Shown piece after piece: positions 24,736 through 36,850 of a DNA stretch of 64,000 nucleotides (position 1 is its first letter; the number at the start of each line of letters is the position of its first letter). The notes beneath the pieces are model-generated. The model searched no databases, was not told where the DNA came from, and saw only the letters and a list, made by a program, of their open reading frames with translations. Source of the stretch: Nemopilema nomurai (taxonomy: Eukaryota; Cnidaria; Scyphozoa; Rhizostomeae; Rhizostomatidae); the NCBI GenBank assembly GCA_003864495.1, contig PEDN01001397.1:1-64000 (forward strand), read 5' to 3'. The position numbers were made by a program, and so were the translations under genes.

Positions 24736-27700
24736 TTAAAGGATTGCTCCGTTGCAGGTCAGCGTTTGTGATTCGTGTGCCAGTTGCCTCAGGACCTGCT
24801 TTGATTGGCTTTCTATGGCTAGGCGCAGACTTGAGTTCTCTTTTTCAAGATGTTCAACTTTGATTGATACCTTTCGAAATTCAATTGTTTGGCATGAAAT
24901 TTCTTCTTCCAGCTTGGAAAGTCTAAAAAAATTGGTTCGACATGGGAAACTCATGTTGGGAAGATGATGAGTATATCAATAGATTACCACTACGTTTACA
25001 GTTGTTCTAATAACAGCAGCGATATAAGCTGTTTTAGCTGTAATTTGCACTTTCTCCTTGTAGGGAGATTTCATATTTTCGACAAAACAAATAAATTTTA
25101 GGCACGAGCAATAACATTCTTGAAGCAGACTTACTGCGATTGCAAATCCGCCTTGCTTTTCTTGACTGCTCGCAATTCATTTTCTGTTCTTATTCTCCAT
25201 TCTATTTCCTTTTCAAGCCTTCCTTGTGAAATTGCCAGATCGTTTTTAAACTGATTTATTTGCAGATCCACAGATCCCATCTCATTGCGATTGTTTCTTC
25301 TAAAACATTGATTGATAAAATAATCGTAGCATTCACATCTGCAGTAGTATTCTAAATCAATGGAAACACGCCGGCACTTGTATACCCATTCATAACCCGT
25401 ACGTGTAGAAACATATATGGACTTGCCTAGTTAATATGTGTACATATCTTTTACCCCCACCGCTAAAAGCCTCTATCATGAATAGATCATGCTTAAAGAG
25501 ATACCTTATGGCTGCAATCAAAAAATTGTATATCCTCCATACATTAACTTCCTTATATTTAACTTTACTTCCAAATCACAGTTTTATGCCACTAAAATAT
25601 TTTGCTAATTCTAGAAGGACAAGCGTAGTACAGGCTCAGGTCATGCAACCGCTGACAATTCAAGCAGTTTGAAAATTCTTCGTGAATGGAGGGTACTATT
25701 GTCGCCATAACAAGGAAAAGTTTGGAAACACATTTATCGCTTCAAAAATTGGTATTGAAGAAAAAATGTGATTGCAATGAAAATTCAATTTATATTTAAT
25801 ACAAAATAAGGATTAAAAATCCTCGTATTGAAGATAACCTGAGAACATGTGTTTCTCTGTTCGGCTCATCATCTTTGATTTTCTTCCTTTCGTCATCTAG
25901 GGCGTCATAAAGTGAAACCACTTCACTCTTCAATAGTTGGTTTTCCTGTCGCAGAGCCTCCAATTGCACGTTCAATGTCATCTCATTCACTGACCTATGC
26001 TAAAGACCGCTCAGTTTTATGCAGATATACTGTATCGCACAAGCAGCTTATTTAGCATTGCATCAATGGTGATAGCAAAACAACCCAAAAGACATTATCA
26101 TCAGCTCTATATGTGATTAACTATATTAACAAGTAACATCTTCATAACCCCAAGATGATAATTATTCTCTACGTAATTTCTACGTATTTTCTACATGATT
26201 GTGTACAGCTGCAACATCTTTGGAATTTTCCATCAAATTCCATTAGCATTAGCTTCGAAAATACAATTTTTTGTGTTTTTTATCGCTCAATTCAAAGGCA
26301 GAAGATGAAAAATTTATTTCTGTTCATCAAAACATAAATACTCTGAACATAGCTTGCCAACATTAAAATTTGCCAACAAAAAACACTAGAGGGATGTATG
26401 AAGAGCAAACAATTGGCTGCCAAATGACCAATCGATTAGCAACCAAATGTTCACTTAAAGGCCTTCTGACAGCCATCTAGTGTCTTTTATCTCAAACTAC
26501 ACGAGAAGAAGAAAGAAGGTGTGTGATTGGCTTTCTAATTTAGGCCTAGGTAGGATTAACTTTGTTGTTGGTTAGGGGATACATTGCTCTTCCCACATGC
26601 TCCTAAAGAATAATGAAAGCAACTATAAAGGAGGAAATATCTACTTAATAGCGGCAAGTCATTGGGTAAGAAAGAGAAATCCATTACTTCCTTCGCTCTA
26701 TCTTGAATTGACATTTTCAGCTCCAATATTTTTTCTTCTCTTATTTGTATCTGTTTTTTCAACTCCTTTAGCTCTTTATCTTGATCTCTGTCTTTGCTTT
26801 CAAGAAAGTTCAGTTGTATTTGAAATTCATTTATGATATCTGACTGTAGTTTTCTACAAATAAAAGAGTAGTGAATTTTTACTTACCGTCTAAAAGGTCA
26901 AGCTAAGGTTTATTTAAGATGTGTTTTCTTCTGTCACTAGTATTTTTCCTGTTTCTGAAAGATTAATTCATGTTTTTCTTTCCTAGATAAGAATGAAACC
27001 TTGCATTTAAGCTAGTCAGTGTGATTTATTTGAAACTGACATTTGAAATATTTTTTTAAATTGGAGAAACTCGACTGATTAAAGTCCATTGTATGCACTT
27101 ACTACCATGTCATAATCAGTTTGTAAAGATAAAAAGACTTAGTGATTCAACTGTCGACTTAGCCTTACATCTCCAGCTTTCTACATAAACATGGCAAAAA
27201 TTGGTAATATGGCAGTGAAATACTTTAACATATCGTCGCCATGAGGCTAGTACTACTTTGAGTAATTAAAGGTCCACTTTCTTTCAATAATTGTATGCAT
27301 ATACATGTTTCAATTTTCTTTCTTCATTATGCAGTATTTGCTTTTTTTCTATCGCACCATTTAGGTGATAGGAACACCGACGAAAATTGAAAGTCCATCC
27401 TTAGAAATCGTCCTTCTTGCGTAAATTTTCGATCGCTAGATCATGAGTTGAAGAAGCTAGAAGGATGAGTGTTTTTTAGTTCCGTTTACAAAATTGGTAT
27501 AAAGGTAAGCCTCCTAAAAAATCGGCGAAGAGACTGCACTGTAATCGATTGAAGAAATTTTTTCCAGAACACAACTAGAACAGCGGGAAAATTTGCTAAA
27601 AAGCCACTTTTCATTCAGGACGAAATATCTGAATGCAAAAAACAGACAGTCATCGTTCTTTTGTGGCAGGATCGAAAATGTTTCAAAGAGAAGGCATTTT

Positions 27701-30700
27701 TGCTCCACCTTTCCCTGCAGTATCTAAGCTTCTATCTGAATAGCTTTTACCTGGTGAAAAGACATTGCCGCTGCTTCAATTTTCAGGTAGGAACTGCGAA
27801 TTGCACCCTGCCTCTTTTGGCGGATACTACGCCATCGATAGACGATGTGCGTCGCTAGTTATCTGCGACCATTGACCATGGTGAGACGCATCTTTGCTTT
27901 CAGTCCAGGCCACAAGTCAGGGATGTTAGATTGTTCAGTGGCAGGCAGGTGGGTTGGGCTTAAATGGTGATGTGACTAGTCATAGACCAGACAAGACCTT
28001 GCCAAATCTCTAGCCCACCAACACTACACGATCCTTAATGTGGGCGCTTTTTCTTCCTTTTTTATAAAATGTTCGATCCAGGCAATTTGTCAGAAAGCAG
28101 TTGGTCAGAAATAATTATAAATTTTCTTCTGCCGAGATAATCGTAAAGTGGCCTTGAATATGATGAATCAGATTTTGGCACCTTTGATACTTGACTTTTT
28201 AACTGGGTTAAAAATTAATCATAAACTTTTGTTCTTGTAACTTTGAATAAGCTTGGTAAGGAAGTAAGAAAGGGTTTGTCAACTTTTCTGCCGAAGTTTT
28301 TCAAATTTGATTTGAATGAACTTTCTCGCAAATTGAATGAATTGATTCAATGATGATTTTTCAAATATCACAACTAGTCTTTGGGGCCATTTTTAAAATG
28401 TTCGAAATATTTCATCTGCTCTTGCAGGCAAATCTAACATGTATTTGGTTTAAATAAGATATGAGGGAAAACTTGTCACTTCCCTTGCATAAACTTCATT
28501 GAGCGTATAAGGCTGATTTAAAAAACGGCTAGAGTCTATCATCTTATCTAATTAAATCTTGCTATTTTTCGTTCAATTATTAGAAGCCTTATGAGCGGCA
28601 TGAAAGTGCAAATGTGAGTTTCACTGAATGCATGTGAGTTTCAAACCTGCTGTCATTGCATTCCGCCAGGTTTTGCCTTATTTCGTTTACTTCCTCCGCT
28701 TTTAGGCGAATCTCTTCTCGTAACTTCGGCAAAGCATTTAACTGGCGGACCATGTCCTTCAATTGCTTTTCGGAAGCCAGCAACTCTTTCTGATACTTGG
28801 AACTCTTAAGAAAAAGAGTACTGTCTCAATGTCTCGAAGTTCTTCTTTTACACAAATGTCTTTATTAGAGAGGATATTTCGAAAACGAAAGAAAAGAGCT
28901 CTCCTTACATGTGCATTTCTGAAGTAACTTTACTGTAAAAGCTCTACTAAGCCCCTTATTTTTAAGCCCCCTTTATCAAACCCCATCTCCTCGTTAGCCA
29001 AAGATGTCAAATCTCTCATTTCAAATTAGTAAGATTCATGGCTTTCTTCCTCAGTTGTGCTTTAAATCACCTGTCTCTAGCAGCCTATGAGATGGGCACA
29101 AGACGGCGTCGAATCTGTTAGAAACGCTCTTTTTAGCAAAAAATTGCATGAAAACGTGCTTACAGTTCTTTTGCTATGAATTTTTAATAAGCCCCCCACT
29201 CTTTTAAGCCCCCCTCTAGGACTGCGAAAGTGAATAAGAATATTTCGTCTTGCAGACGCATTGACTTCTAATATAAAAGATCGTTCACGCATTTCCATAC
29301 CTGCTGCTCATAGTTTTGCAGATGCATCCGTAGTTGTTTTATCAAATCTTTCATGCTTCTGTTCTCGACTTCGTTTCTGTGCAGAATGTTTTCAGAATCC
29401 TTTAGCATTTTGCGGTATAATGCTCTTTCCTAAAATACATAGGGTTGATCAATGCGAGGTAAATCATTCAAATATTGAAATATCTGAAAGGCTATAATCA
29501 CTCAATAGTCTTTGCACGGGGCGCAAAGGAAGACACATGCACTGTAAATAGACTATCCCCGATACGGACTGAGCTGAATAAAGAAAACATTAGCAGGAGA
29601 AAGATTAGTAGGAAAGGAAAGATTAGTAGTAGCAGTAGAAAGATTAGTAGGAAAGGAAAGATTAGTAGTAGCACTAGAAAGATTAGTAGGGAAGGAAAGA
29701 TTAGTAGTAGCAGTAGAAAGATTAGTAGGAAAGGAAAGATTAGTAGTAGCAGTAGAAAGATTAGTAGGAAAGGAAAGATTAGTAGTAGCAGTAGAAAGAT
29801 TAGTAGGAAAGGAAAGATTAGTAGTAGCAGTAGAGAGATTAGTAGGGAAGGAAAGATTAGTAGTAGCAGTAGAAAGGTTAGTAGGGAAGGAAAGATTAGT
29901 AGTAGCAGTAGAAAGATTAGTAGGAAAAGAAAGATTAGTTGTAGCAGTAGAGAGATTAGTAGGAAAGGAAAGATTAGTAGTAGCAGTAGAAAGGTTAGTA
30001 GGAAAGGAAAGATTAGTAGTAGCAGTAGAAAGATTAGTAGGAAAGGAAAGATTAGTAGTAGCAGAAGAAAGATTAGTAGGAAAGGAAAGATTAGTAGCAG
30101 CAGTAGAAAGATTAGTAGGAAAGGAAAGATTAGTAGTAGCAGTAGAAAGATTAGTAGGGAAGGAAAGATTAGTAGTAGCAGTAGAAAGATTAGTAGGAAA
30201 GGAAAGATTAGTAGTAGCAGTAGAAAGATTAGTAGGAAAGGAAAGATTAGTAGTAGCAGTAGAAAGATTAGTAGGAAAGGAAAGATTAGTAGTAGCAGTA
30301 GAGAGATTAGTAGGGAAGGAAAGATTAGTAGTAGCAGTAGAAAGGTTAGTAGGAAAGGAAAGATTAGTAGTAGCAGTAGAAAGATTAGTAGGAAAGGAAA
30401 GATTAGTAGTAGCAGTAGAGAGATTAGTAGGAAAAGAAAGATTAGTAGTAGCAGTAGAGAGATTAGTAGGAAAGGAAAGATTAGTAGTAGCAGTAGAGAG
30501 ATTAGTAGGGAAGGAAAGATTAGTAGTAGCAGTAGAAAGGTTAGTAGGGAAGGAAAGATTAGTAGTAGCAGTAGAAAGGTTAGTAGGAAAGGAAAGATTA
30601 GTAGTTGCAGTAGAAAGATTAGTAGGGAAGGAAAGATTAGTAGTAGCAGTAGAAAGATTAGTAGGAAAGGAAAGATTAGTAGTAGCAGTAGAAAGATTAG

Positions 30701-33700
30701 TAGGAAAGGAAAGATTAGTAGTAGCAGTAGAAAGATTAGTAGGAAAGGAAAGATTAGTAGTAGCAGTAGAAAGATTAGTAGGGAAGGAAAGATTAGTAGT
30801 AGCAGTAGAAAGATTAGTAGGAAAGGAAAGATTAGTAGTAGCAGTAGAAAGATTAGTAGGAAAGGAAAGATTAGTAGTAGCAGTAGAAAGATTAGTAGGA
30901 AAGGAAAGATTAGTAGTAGCAGTAGAAAGATTAGTAGGAAAGGAAAGATTAGTAGTAGCAGTAGAAAGATTAGTAGGAAAGGAAAGATTAGTAGTAGCAG
31001 TAGAAAGATTAGTAGGAAAGGAAAGATTAGTAGTAGCAGTAGAAAGATTGGTAGGAAAGGAAAGATTAGTAGTAGCAGTTGAGAGTTTAGTAGGAAAGGA
31101 AAGATTAGTAGTAGCAGTAGAATTCTAAACGAACATTGTCTAACATTACCTCGATTTTGCGGACACCGTTTTTTAGCTGATTTTATAAAACATTGGCGCA
31201 ATTGGTACTGTGAGAAATGTTTTTTGTGGAAATTTTTTTTAATCTGTAGCTATAAGGCATTTAAATATCTATGTCTTTTCACCAGGAGGTGCAAATTTTC
31301 CCTTCTAAAAAACATTTCTTCACTTAAAGAGGAAGAAAGTTTTTGTACTGTGAAGCCAACGGTAACCACTTCGCAGCGGTGATCAGACCATAGGTCAGAC
31401 GTAGATATGGCATCAACAACAATCCCTTCCGCTCACCCCCGTCTAGTATTCCATCTTACTCAAAATGATTAATGCTGACAAAACAAAAAGCTGTTGATCA
31501 GTTATTCAAAAAGTTATTCAGTAAATTTACATGCAAGTCTAGCTGTGTTCTTGGCTCTAAAAACTTTCATGATGTAAACGAATTACTATGTTTATTTTGC
31601 GAATTATAATTTGAATTAAGCTTAAATCAAACTAAATCGATTATGAGCTATAAACTAATTTCTATTTGACGCTTATTAAATCAAGCAGATGAATTGATTT
31701 ATTTTCAATTAAATTTTGATTCAATGTATATATATATATATATCTATACCCTAAAATTCATTGTTGCACAGGAATGCGCCAATCTAGCCACTGGAAATAC
31801 CCCTTGAATTTTTCGCAGTAAGATATACTTTAAATTTTTGCATTAAGATATACTTCAAAATATTTTAAAAATACTAGTACCCTTTCACAATTTGATTTTA
31901 TTTGGTCTGCCGCTCGCAAGGTCTCATTAAGCTGCGAGCTTGCGAGTTTCTCGCTTCGTATCTTCTCTTCCAGCTCTTTTACCTGGTCCTCCATCCGGCA
32001 TTTCGTGGCCAATTCTTCGTCAAGCCTTGCTTTCAGGCTCATCAATTCAGTGTAGGTGGATGCCATCCTCATGGAAATATCGCTATTTTCCTGATTGGTA
32101 AGGATATTATACTGCAAGGTTAACTAACAATTATGAATATGAGAAGAATAAATGAGTCTTCGTGGTGCAAACTATCAACTCTAGTAAACTAGGATTTGAT
32201 AAGATCAGCTCCTACTGATATCACAAACGACTTGTAACAGCAAGTTACCATAAACTTATTAACATACCTTTTTCATAGTTTCAATTGCTTTCTTAAGATC
32301 AGAATTTTCGTTTCTAGCAACCTCTGTCCACTCTGCGAAGCTGCTCTCTTTCACTCTATTTTTGTCTTGCTCTTTCTTTAGATCATTGCTTAGTTGCAAT
32401 ATGACTCTTTTAAACTTTTCCTACATTTGGAAGTTAAACAAGAGAGCAGTGGATTAGATCGAATCGCTGCCAAAAGTCGAAATTCAATAGTATTCGACCT
32501 TTGATTGCTTAGTTAATCCAATGCCTTGATGCTTTGAAAAACACAACTAAACCGGATGATTTTCTTCTCAACAATTTTCTTCTTCTTATTAAATGACCTC
32601 AACAAAGTTACCATGCTGAAAACTTCTTTGAGCTACTACATTGACATTCATTTCGGTTATTGAGGTCTCCTAAAGACCAAAAGCCTTTTTTTCGGAAAAT
32701 AGTATGATGCATTTCATTCATTGTGTAGCAAAATTTCTTTGAACAAGTGTGATTTGTGGTACAAAACTTCAAAATGGCTAGAAAAAGCCGAACTATTTTT
32801 CGCATACTTAAAGTCCTTTTTTCGTCCGACACTCCTCAAAGTATGAAAACGTCGGAAAATAACCAAAAACTGACCGAATAAATAGCCAGATGCGGATCGA
32901 AAACACTAGAGGGTGATAAGCGGAGCGCGTGATTGGTTATAATTGACCAATCTGCGTTACTTAACACCTAACTTAAGAAGAGCCCAAGGAAAAAGGCGAA
33001 CTCTTTCTGTCTATAAAGAATGGGATTTTCCATTGAAAGATAGACTGACTCCAAAACAAAATTTCTTAAGTCCACGGCTTCTTAAGACTATACATTCGAA
33101 ACGTACCTGTTCCTTTTCAAAAGTTCCATTTTTCCTCTTTAGCTCTAACATTAGCGAAGAGACGTCTTCTTTCAACTGGTTTACATGTTCCTTTGAAGAA
33201 GCAAGCTCTCCACTTGCAGTGATCAGCTTTCTGCCAAGTTCTAGACATTATGTGGTCAAATCGTAATTACATGAAACGTAGTTCTTTTGAAGAACATTAC
33301 GTAGCACAAAATTCAAGGTAAAGTTAAGCCCTTAAACCACGTTGGGAAGCTAAGGCAAGATAAGTGGATACCATTTGTGGTGGAAATAATTTATCCAATA
33401 CTTTCAAGACGAAACTATCTGCAAATTTTTCTTGATGTTATTGACTAAGTACAGACAAGAATTTCCTGTCTGTTATTGATAAATAGGGATAATAATAAAG
33501 AGGTGAATCTGACTATTGATTGTCGACTATTGATTATAATCCGGTTACTGAGTGTGTTTATTAAGATACCAATATTCTTGCTAGTTAGCCAACCAGATAG
33601 CAGAAATTAGTTATACCTGTCTTCTGGTCGTCTGTATTCTTCGTCAAAGCTTCTAAATCAGTACATTTCTTGACTAATTCGGCATTCTGCAGAAGCAATT

Positions 33701-36700
33701 GGTCTCGAATAGTTTTTCTGGCTGACTAGTATAAATCGCTTTGTATCGTTTCTGCCTTTCTGAGCTTACTAGATACCTACGACCCGCAATAAGTACAATT
33801 GGCCTCGCTAACCTACAGATGGGTAGGCATTTTGAGCAACTAGGTGCACACTTTGAATGTTAACTGAGGAATGTCTGTAATGACAGATCCAATGGATAGT
33901 GAAGATGTTTTGCAATTGTAGAGGCCAAGGTAACTCTCATGACTTTTTACTAAAAACATTTATTTGACTACGACAAAGCACCAACATTTTACTTGGTCGG
34001 AACGGTTTGCAGAAAATTACTAATAGGAATTTAAATTTAACTCTTTTTTTGAAGAAGTGCAAATATAGAAAAAATGAGATGGAAATGTCAAGACAAAACA
34101 AGGTCTTCTTTCAAGTGTCACATTATGCGCAGTGCAGATTGATCTCTACACATATGAAAAAGCTTTTTTTGGGAAAAATGGCCACAAAGAAACTAGTGAG
34201 CTAACTTTTTTGATTGCATCTTCATTCTGTTTTTCTTGAGCTGTAAGGAGCCTTTCCATCTCAACCTTATCTTTATTGGTTGCGCGTATTTGCAACTGCA
34301 TGTCAGCAATTGCTCTGCCCTAGAAAGTAAAAGTATTATTTAATGCAAGAATATCATGCAAATATAAAGGCGTAAACTTTATAAACGGCTTATGAAACTC
34401 TCTACCTGCTCCTGTAACAATATTTTCTGCTCCTCCATTTTCTGCTCTTTTGATTGAAGTTGTGCAAAAAGTCCATCCAGATTGTTTTCCAAACTCCTCA
34501 CTTGTTCTATTCTTTGCCTGAGCTTTTTCTCGTGTTGCAAGATGCATTCGTGTGCAGCTTCATTGTCTCTTGTCAACTCATCTACCTTTTCCAAATAGCT
34601 TAAAAACATCTTGTTTTATAGCAAAATATAGATAGAAGCAAGAGAGTTTAAGTTTACAACAAAGCTATCAAAGAGATCTTTATTAAGCAAATTACTTAAA
34701 TAAGTGTGGCCTAAAGCATTGTTGTTTTGTCAAAAGTTTTAACGCTAAAGTACAGCTTCAGCCTAACAGAAAATCTCACTTTTCGAGCAATGTCTTCTGT
34801 GTTTAATACTGCAGGCATAGCAAAAAATGTGCAAGCTCCAACTCTATGCTTTATATACTATTTGGGAGTACTATTTTCAAAGTAAGTGCCGATGGCTGAA
34901 CCATAAAGTTCTGTGGCAAAACATTATTTCTATACTAGTTGTACACTCTGCATAAGGTCACATATATTCTACATATCCCTAAAGATAGGATTGACATACT
35001 AGCTTGTATTGAATTTCCTATAATTGTTTTGTTATTTGGAAGTAAACCCTTGCTTATCATATTGATAAATTAATTATTCTTTTACCTTGCCTCCATAAGT
35101 GACCTTTCACGGATAAAGGACTCCTGTAGTGAGGGGAAAAAATGATCAGAGGGCAGAGCAACAAAATTGATTTTCTCTGAATTAACGTTCTTTTAATGCA
35201 ATCAAATGTGGGGTTTTCAGAGTTTTATATGAAAGATATAAAAGAGCATTTTGCGTCTCAAAGCCTTGTACAAAAATGGCAGCTTACTTTTGACTCTGAA
35301 ATTGAATTGGTGGCTTCCTCCTTTGCATTAGCCAATTCTACTGACATTTGTCCATGTAATGAACGCAGCTCTGATACTTCGCTTTGTAGCTCTTTGTTCT
35401 CCTTTTCAATTTTGCTAATCTATGTGGGTAAATTTGTAATGCAGTTGGCACATGCACGTCATTTATGTTTAAGTGTACATTGATAGCCGCAAATAAAGCA
35501 CGATGCCCTCTAATAAGTTCTAATGACTCAATCAAATATGGCACGATTTCTAAACTTTCTACGTAGTGGTCTACTCTAGAAATAATAATTACTTTAACTT
35601 GCCGTTGTTTTCGAACGTGAACTTTCACTTTCAAATTTTGCGAGTTCCAACTGCAACATTTCGTTTTCAACCTCCAGTCTATTAGTGTCGTATATTTTTC
35701 TATTTGACCCCTTCCATTCCATTTCTATCTCCTTGATGGCTCTTTGGAAAGCATCTAATTGAAATACAAAACGCAAGTGGAAAACGCAGTTCAAAAAGCA
35801 AAGCATGCCTGAAAAGGCAGAACCCAGAAACTTTTTGCTTTTCCTTTGACACATTATCTAAAACAACACTGGAGATACAAACAAATTGAGAAAGCGAATT
35901 TTCGAAGTAACTGAATCCAGAAAGGCCTGTCTTCCTGGAATTGAAAGGCTTTGTTTCTTTTTTTTGATTATTACGTTATTAAAAAGATGATACAATCTTG
36001 GCCCAAAGTTACCCTCTTCTATTGCATTCTTAAGCAGCAAAGACCGAATGTTATGCTTTTCTGTCGTGAATGTTGAGCTACCACGCACTTTTTATAGAAA
36101 CTGAGGAACAAAAGAAGCATTACCTTCGTATGACCTCTTTACCTCGTCTATCTGGTTTTTCCGGCTGACTGTGCTATCGTCAAGTTGTTTTTGCAGATCA
36201 CGAATAAGAATTTCTGCATCTTCCAACATTCTATCTTTTTCTGACAAATCCTTTTTCAAACTCATTCTGAATATTTCCAGCTCACTTTCATTGTCTAAAT
36301 TACATCTTTTTACACCAAGGATATCACTTTGGTCCATAAGTGCATTTTCCATTCCATGATCTTTTGACGCTGCTCTCCCTAACCACATCAAATGCTGCTG
36401 CAAGGCGAAATTTTCCCCTTCAAGTTTTCTAACAGCCTTCTTGCACTCAATAAATCTAGAGCTTAGCCGGCTAAACTTTTCCTTTAAGCTTTGTCCTATT
36501 GTGTCAACCATCCCTTCTGTTATGAGTAGGTGGTCTATTTCTTCCTCAATATCGAATTCTCCGGCAGCTCTTTGGTCGTTACATTCTGCCTTTTCCTGGG
36601 AAACGATTGCATTACCTTTGCCCTTGGGCTTTTCCTTTGACATCTCAAGGTTTATTGCTATTTCACCCTCTTCATTATTACTCCTTTTGTATTGCTTGCC

Positions 36701-36850
36701 AAAGTCGCACGCTGATGCCTTTGGCAAATCATCTAATTCTTGTAGACAGCTCCAAGGGCTTGCAAATTTGATATCAATATCACTAATGTTTCCGTCAAAT
36801 CCTCTAGTGCCTAATCTCTTGCAAGTTTCCCACTGTCTGAAAGAGTCCAT
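24736..36850 (-). CDS. Large coiled-coil protein, 16 exons, 976 aa, unassigned
   Basis: Exons in transcript order: 36124-36850, 35603-35754, 35288-35419, 35086-35123, 34406-34598, 34206-34319, 33617-33725, 33107-33240, 32268-32420, 31881-32111, 29301-29429, 28647-28804, 26688-26853, 25839-25981, 25135-25299, 24736-24922. They sum to 2931 nt, exactly 977 codons with the stop, and every junction is in phase. The product is almost wholly charged heptad-like helix (such as KLEEEISCQTIEFRKVSIKV), so a structural, centrosomal, ciliary or vesicle-tethering role is possible, but no family is recognised. Weak points are the exon 14 acceptor (25981; acceptors at 25989 and 25994 would break phase) and the exon 2 donor, which is GCAAGT. 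ATG at 36850 follows TTGTAG directly, so a 5' UTR exon probably lies upstream. Confidence 0.8.
28931..29225 (-). mobile_element. Worn relative of the CCGTAAATCCTCG MITE, in an intron
   Basis: Contains repeated TTAAGCCCCC / AATAAGCCCCCC segments and an edge TACTGTAAAAGCTCTACTAA that resembles the terminal repeat of the MITE at 41873-42248. It lies in the intron between coiled-coil exons 11 and 12. Confidence 0.5.
29590..31125. repeat. 39-bp minisatellite, about 39 copies, in an intron
   Basis: The unit is 39 bp and is itself built from AGATTAGTAG-like pieces (AGATTAGTAGTAGCAGTAGA then AAGATTAGTAGGAAAGGAA). It fills most of the intron between coiled-coil exons 10 and 11. Because 39 is 13 codons, frames stay open on both strands: plus reads a Lys/Ser/Arg repeat (29475-31082), minus a Leu/Phe/Ile repeat (29498-31201). 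The strand opposite the gene is purine-rich. I read the open frames as products of the period and not as genes. Variants AAA/GGGA and ACT/AGT occur in the units. Confidence 0.95.
31727..31743. repeat. TA dinucleotide run
   Basis: About 17 bases of alternating TA in the same intron as the 39-bp array. Confidence 0.8.
32745..33062 (-). mobile_element. 3'-end fragment of a Penelope-like element in an intron
   Basis: Minus strand. It starts with the last codons of a PLE ORF (MENPIL, RQKEF, LGLF), then carries the same 3' region as the copy at 45435-46165, including ACCAATCACGCGCTC, CACCCTCTAGTG and the hammerhead region. It sits between coiled-coil exons 8 and 9 and stops about 40 bp from the exon 8 donor. 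It lies in the same orientation as the host gene. Confidence 0.8.
32797..32849 (-). ncRNA. Decayed hammerhead ribozyme (PLE copy)
   Basis: Minus strand. Stem I halves TTTTCATACT and AGTATG-CG-AAAA pair with a 2-base bulge. The core reads TTGAGGA in place of CTGANGA, so the essential first C is lost. GAAA, an A/T-rich stem III and a TTTA cleavage region remain. It is probably inactive. Confidence 0.6.
36124..36850 (-). CDS. First coding exon of the coiled-coil gene
   Basis: This is the largest exon, 242 codons plus one base, with donor GTAATG. Residues 1-80 are not helical-repeat-like and include RQWETCKRLG and FASPWSCLQELDDL. From about residue 90 the sequence turns acidic (FDIEEEIDHLL), then becomes coiled coil with KLEGENFALQQHL and KDRMLEDAEILIRDLQKQL. 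The non-coiled head is the best segment for finding homologues. Confidence 0.8.

Noticed and set aside
29475..31201. 535- and 567-codon open frames as protein genes
   Set aside because: They exist because the 39-bp unit is a multiple of three. They lie in an intron and change strand character with the repeat. Kept only as a finding.
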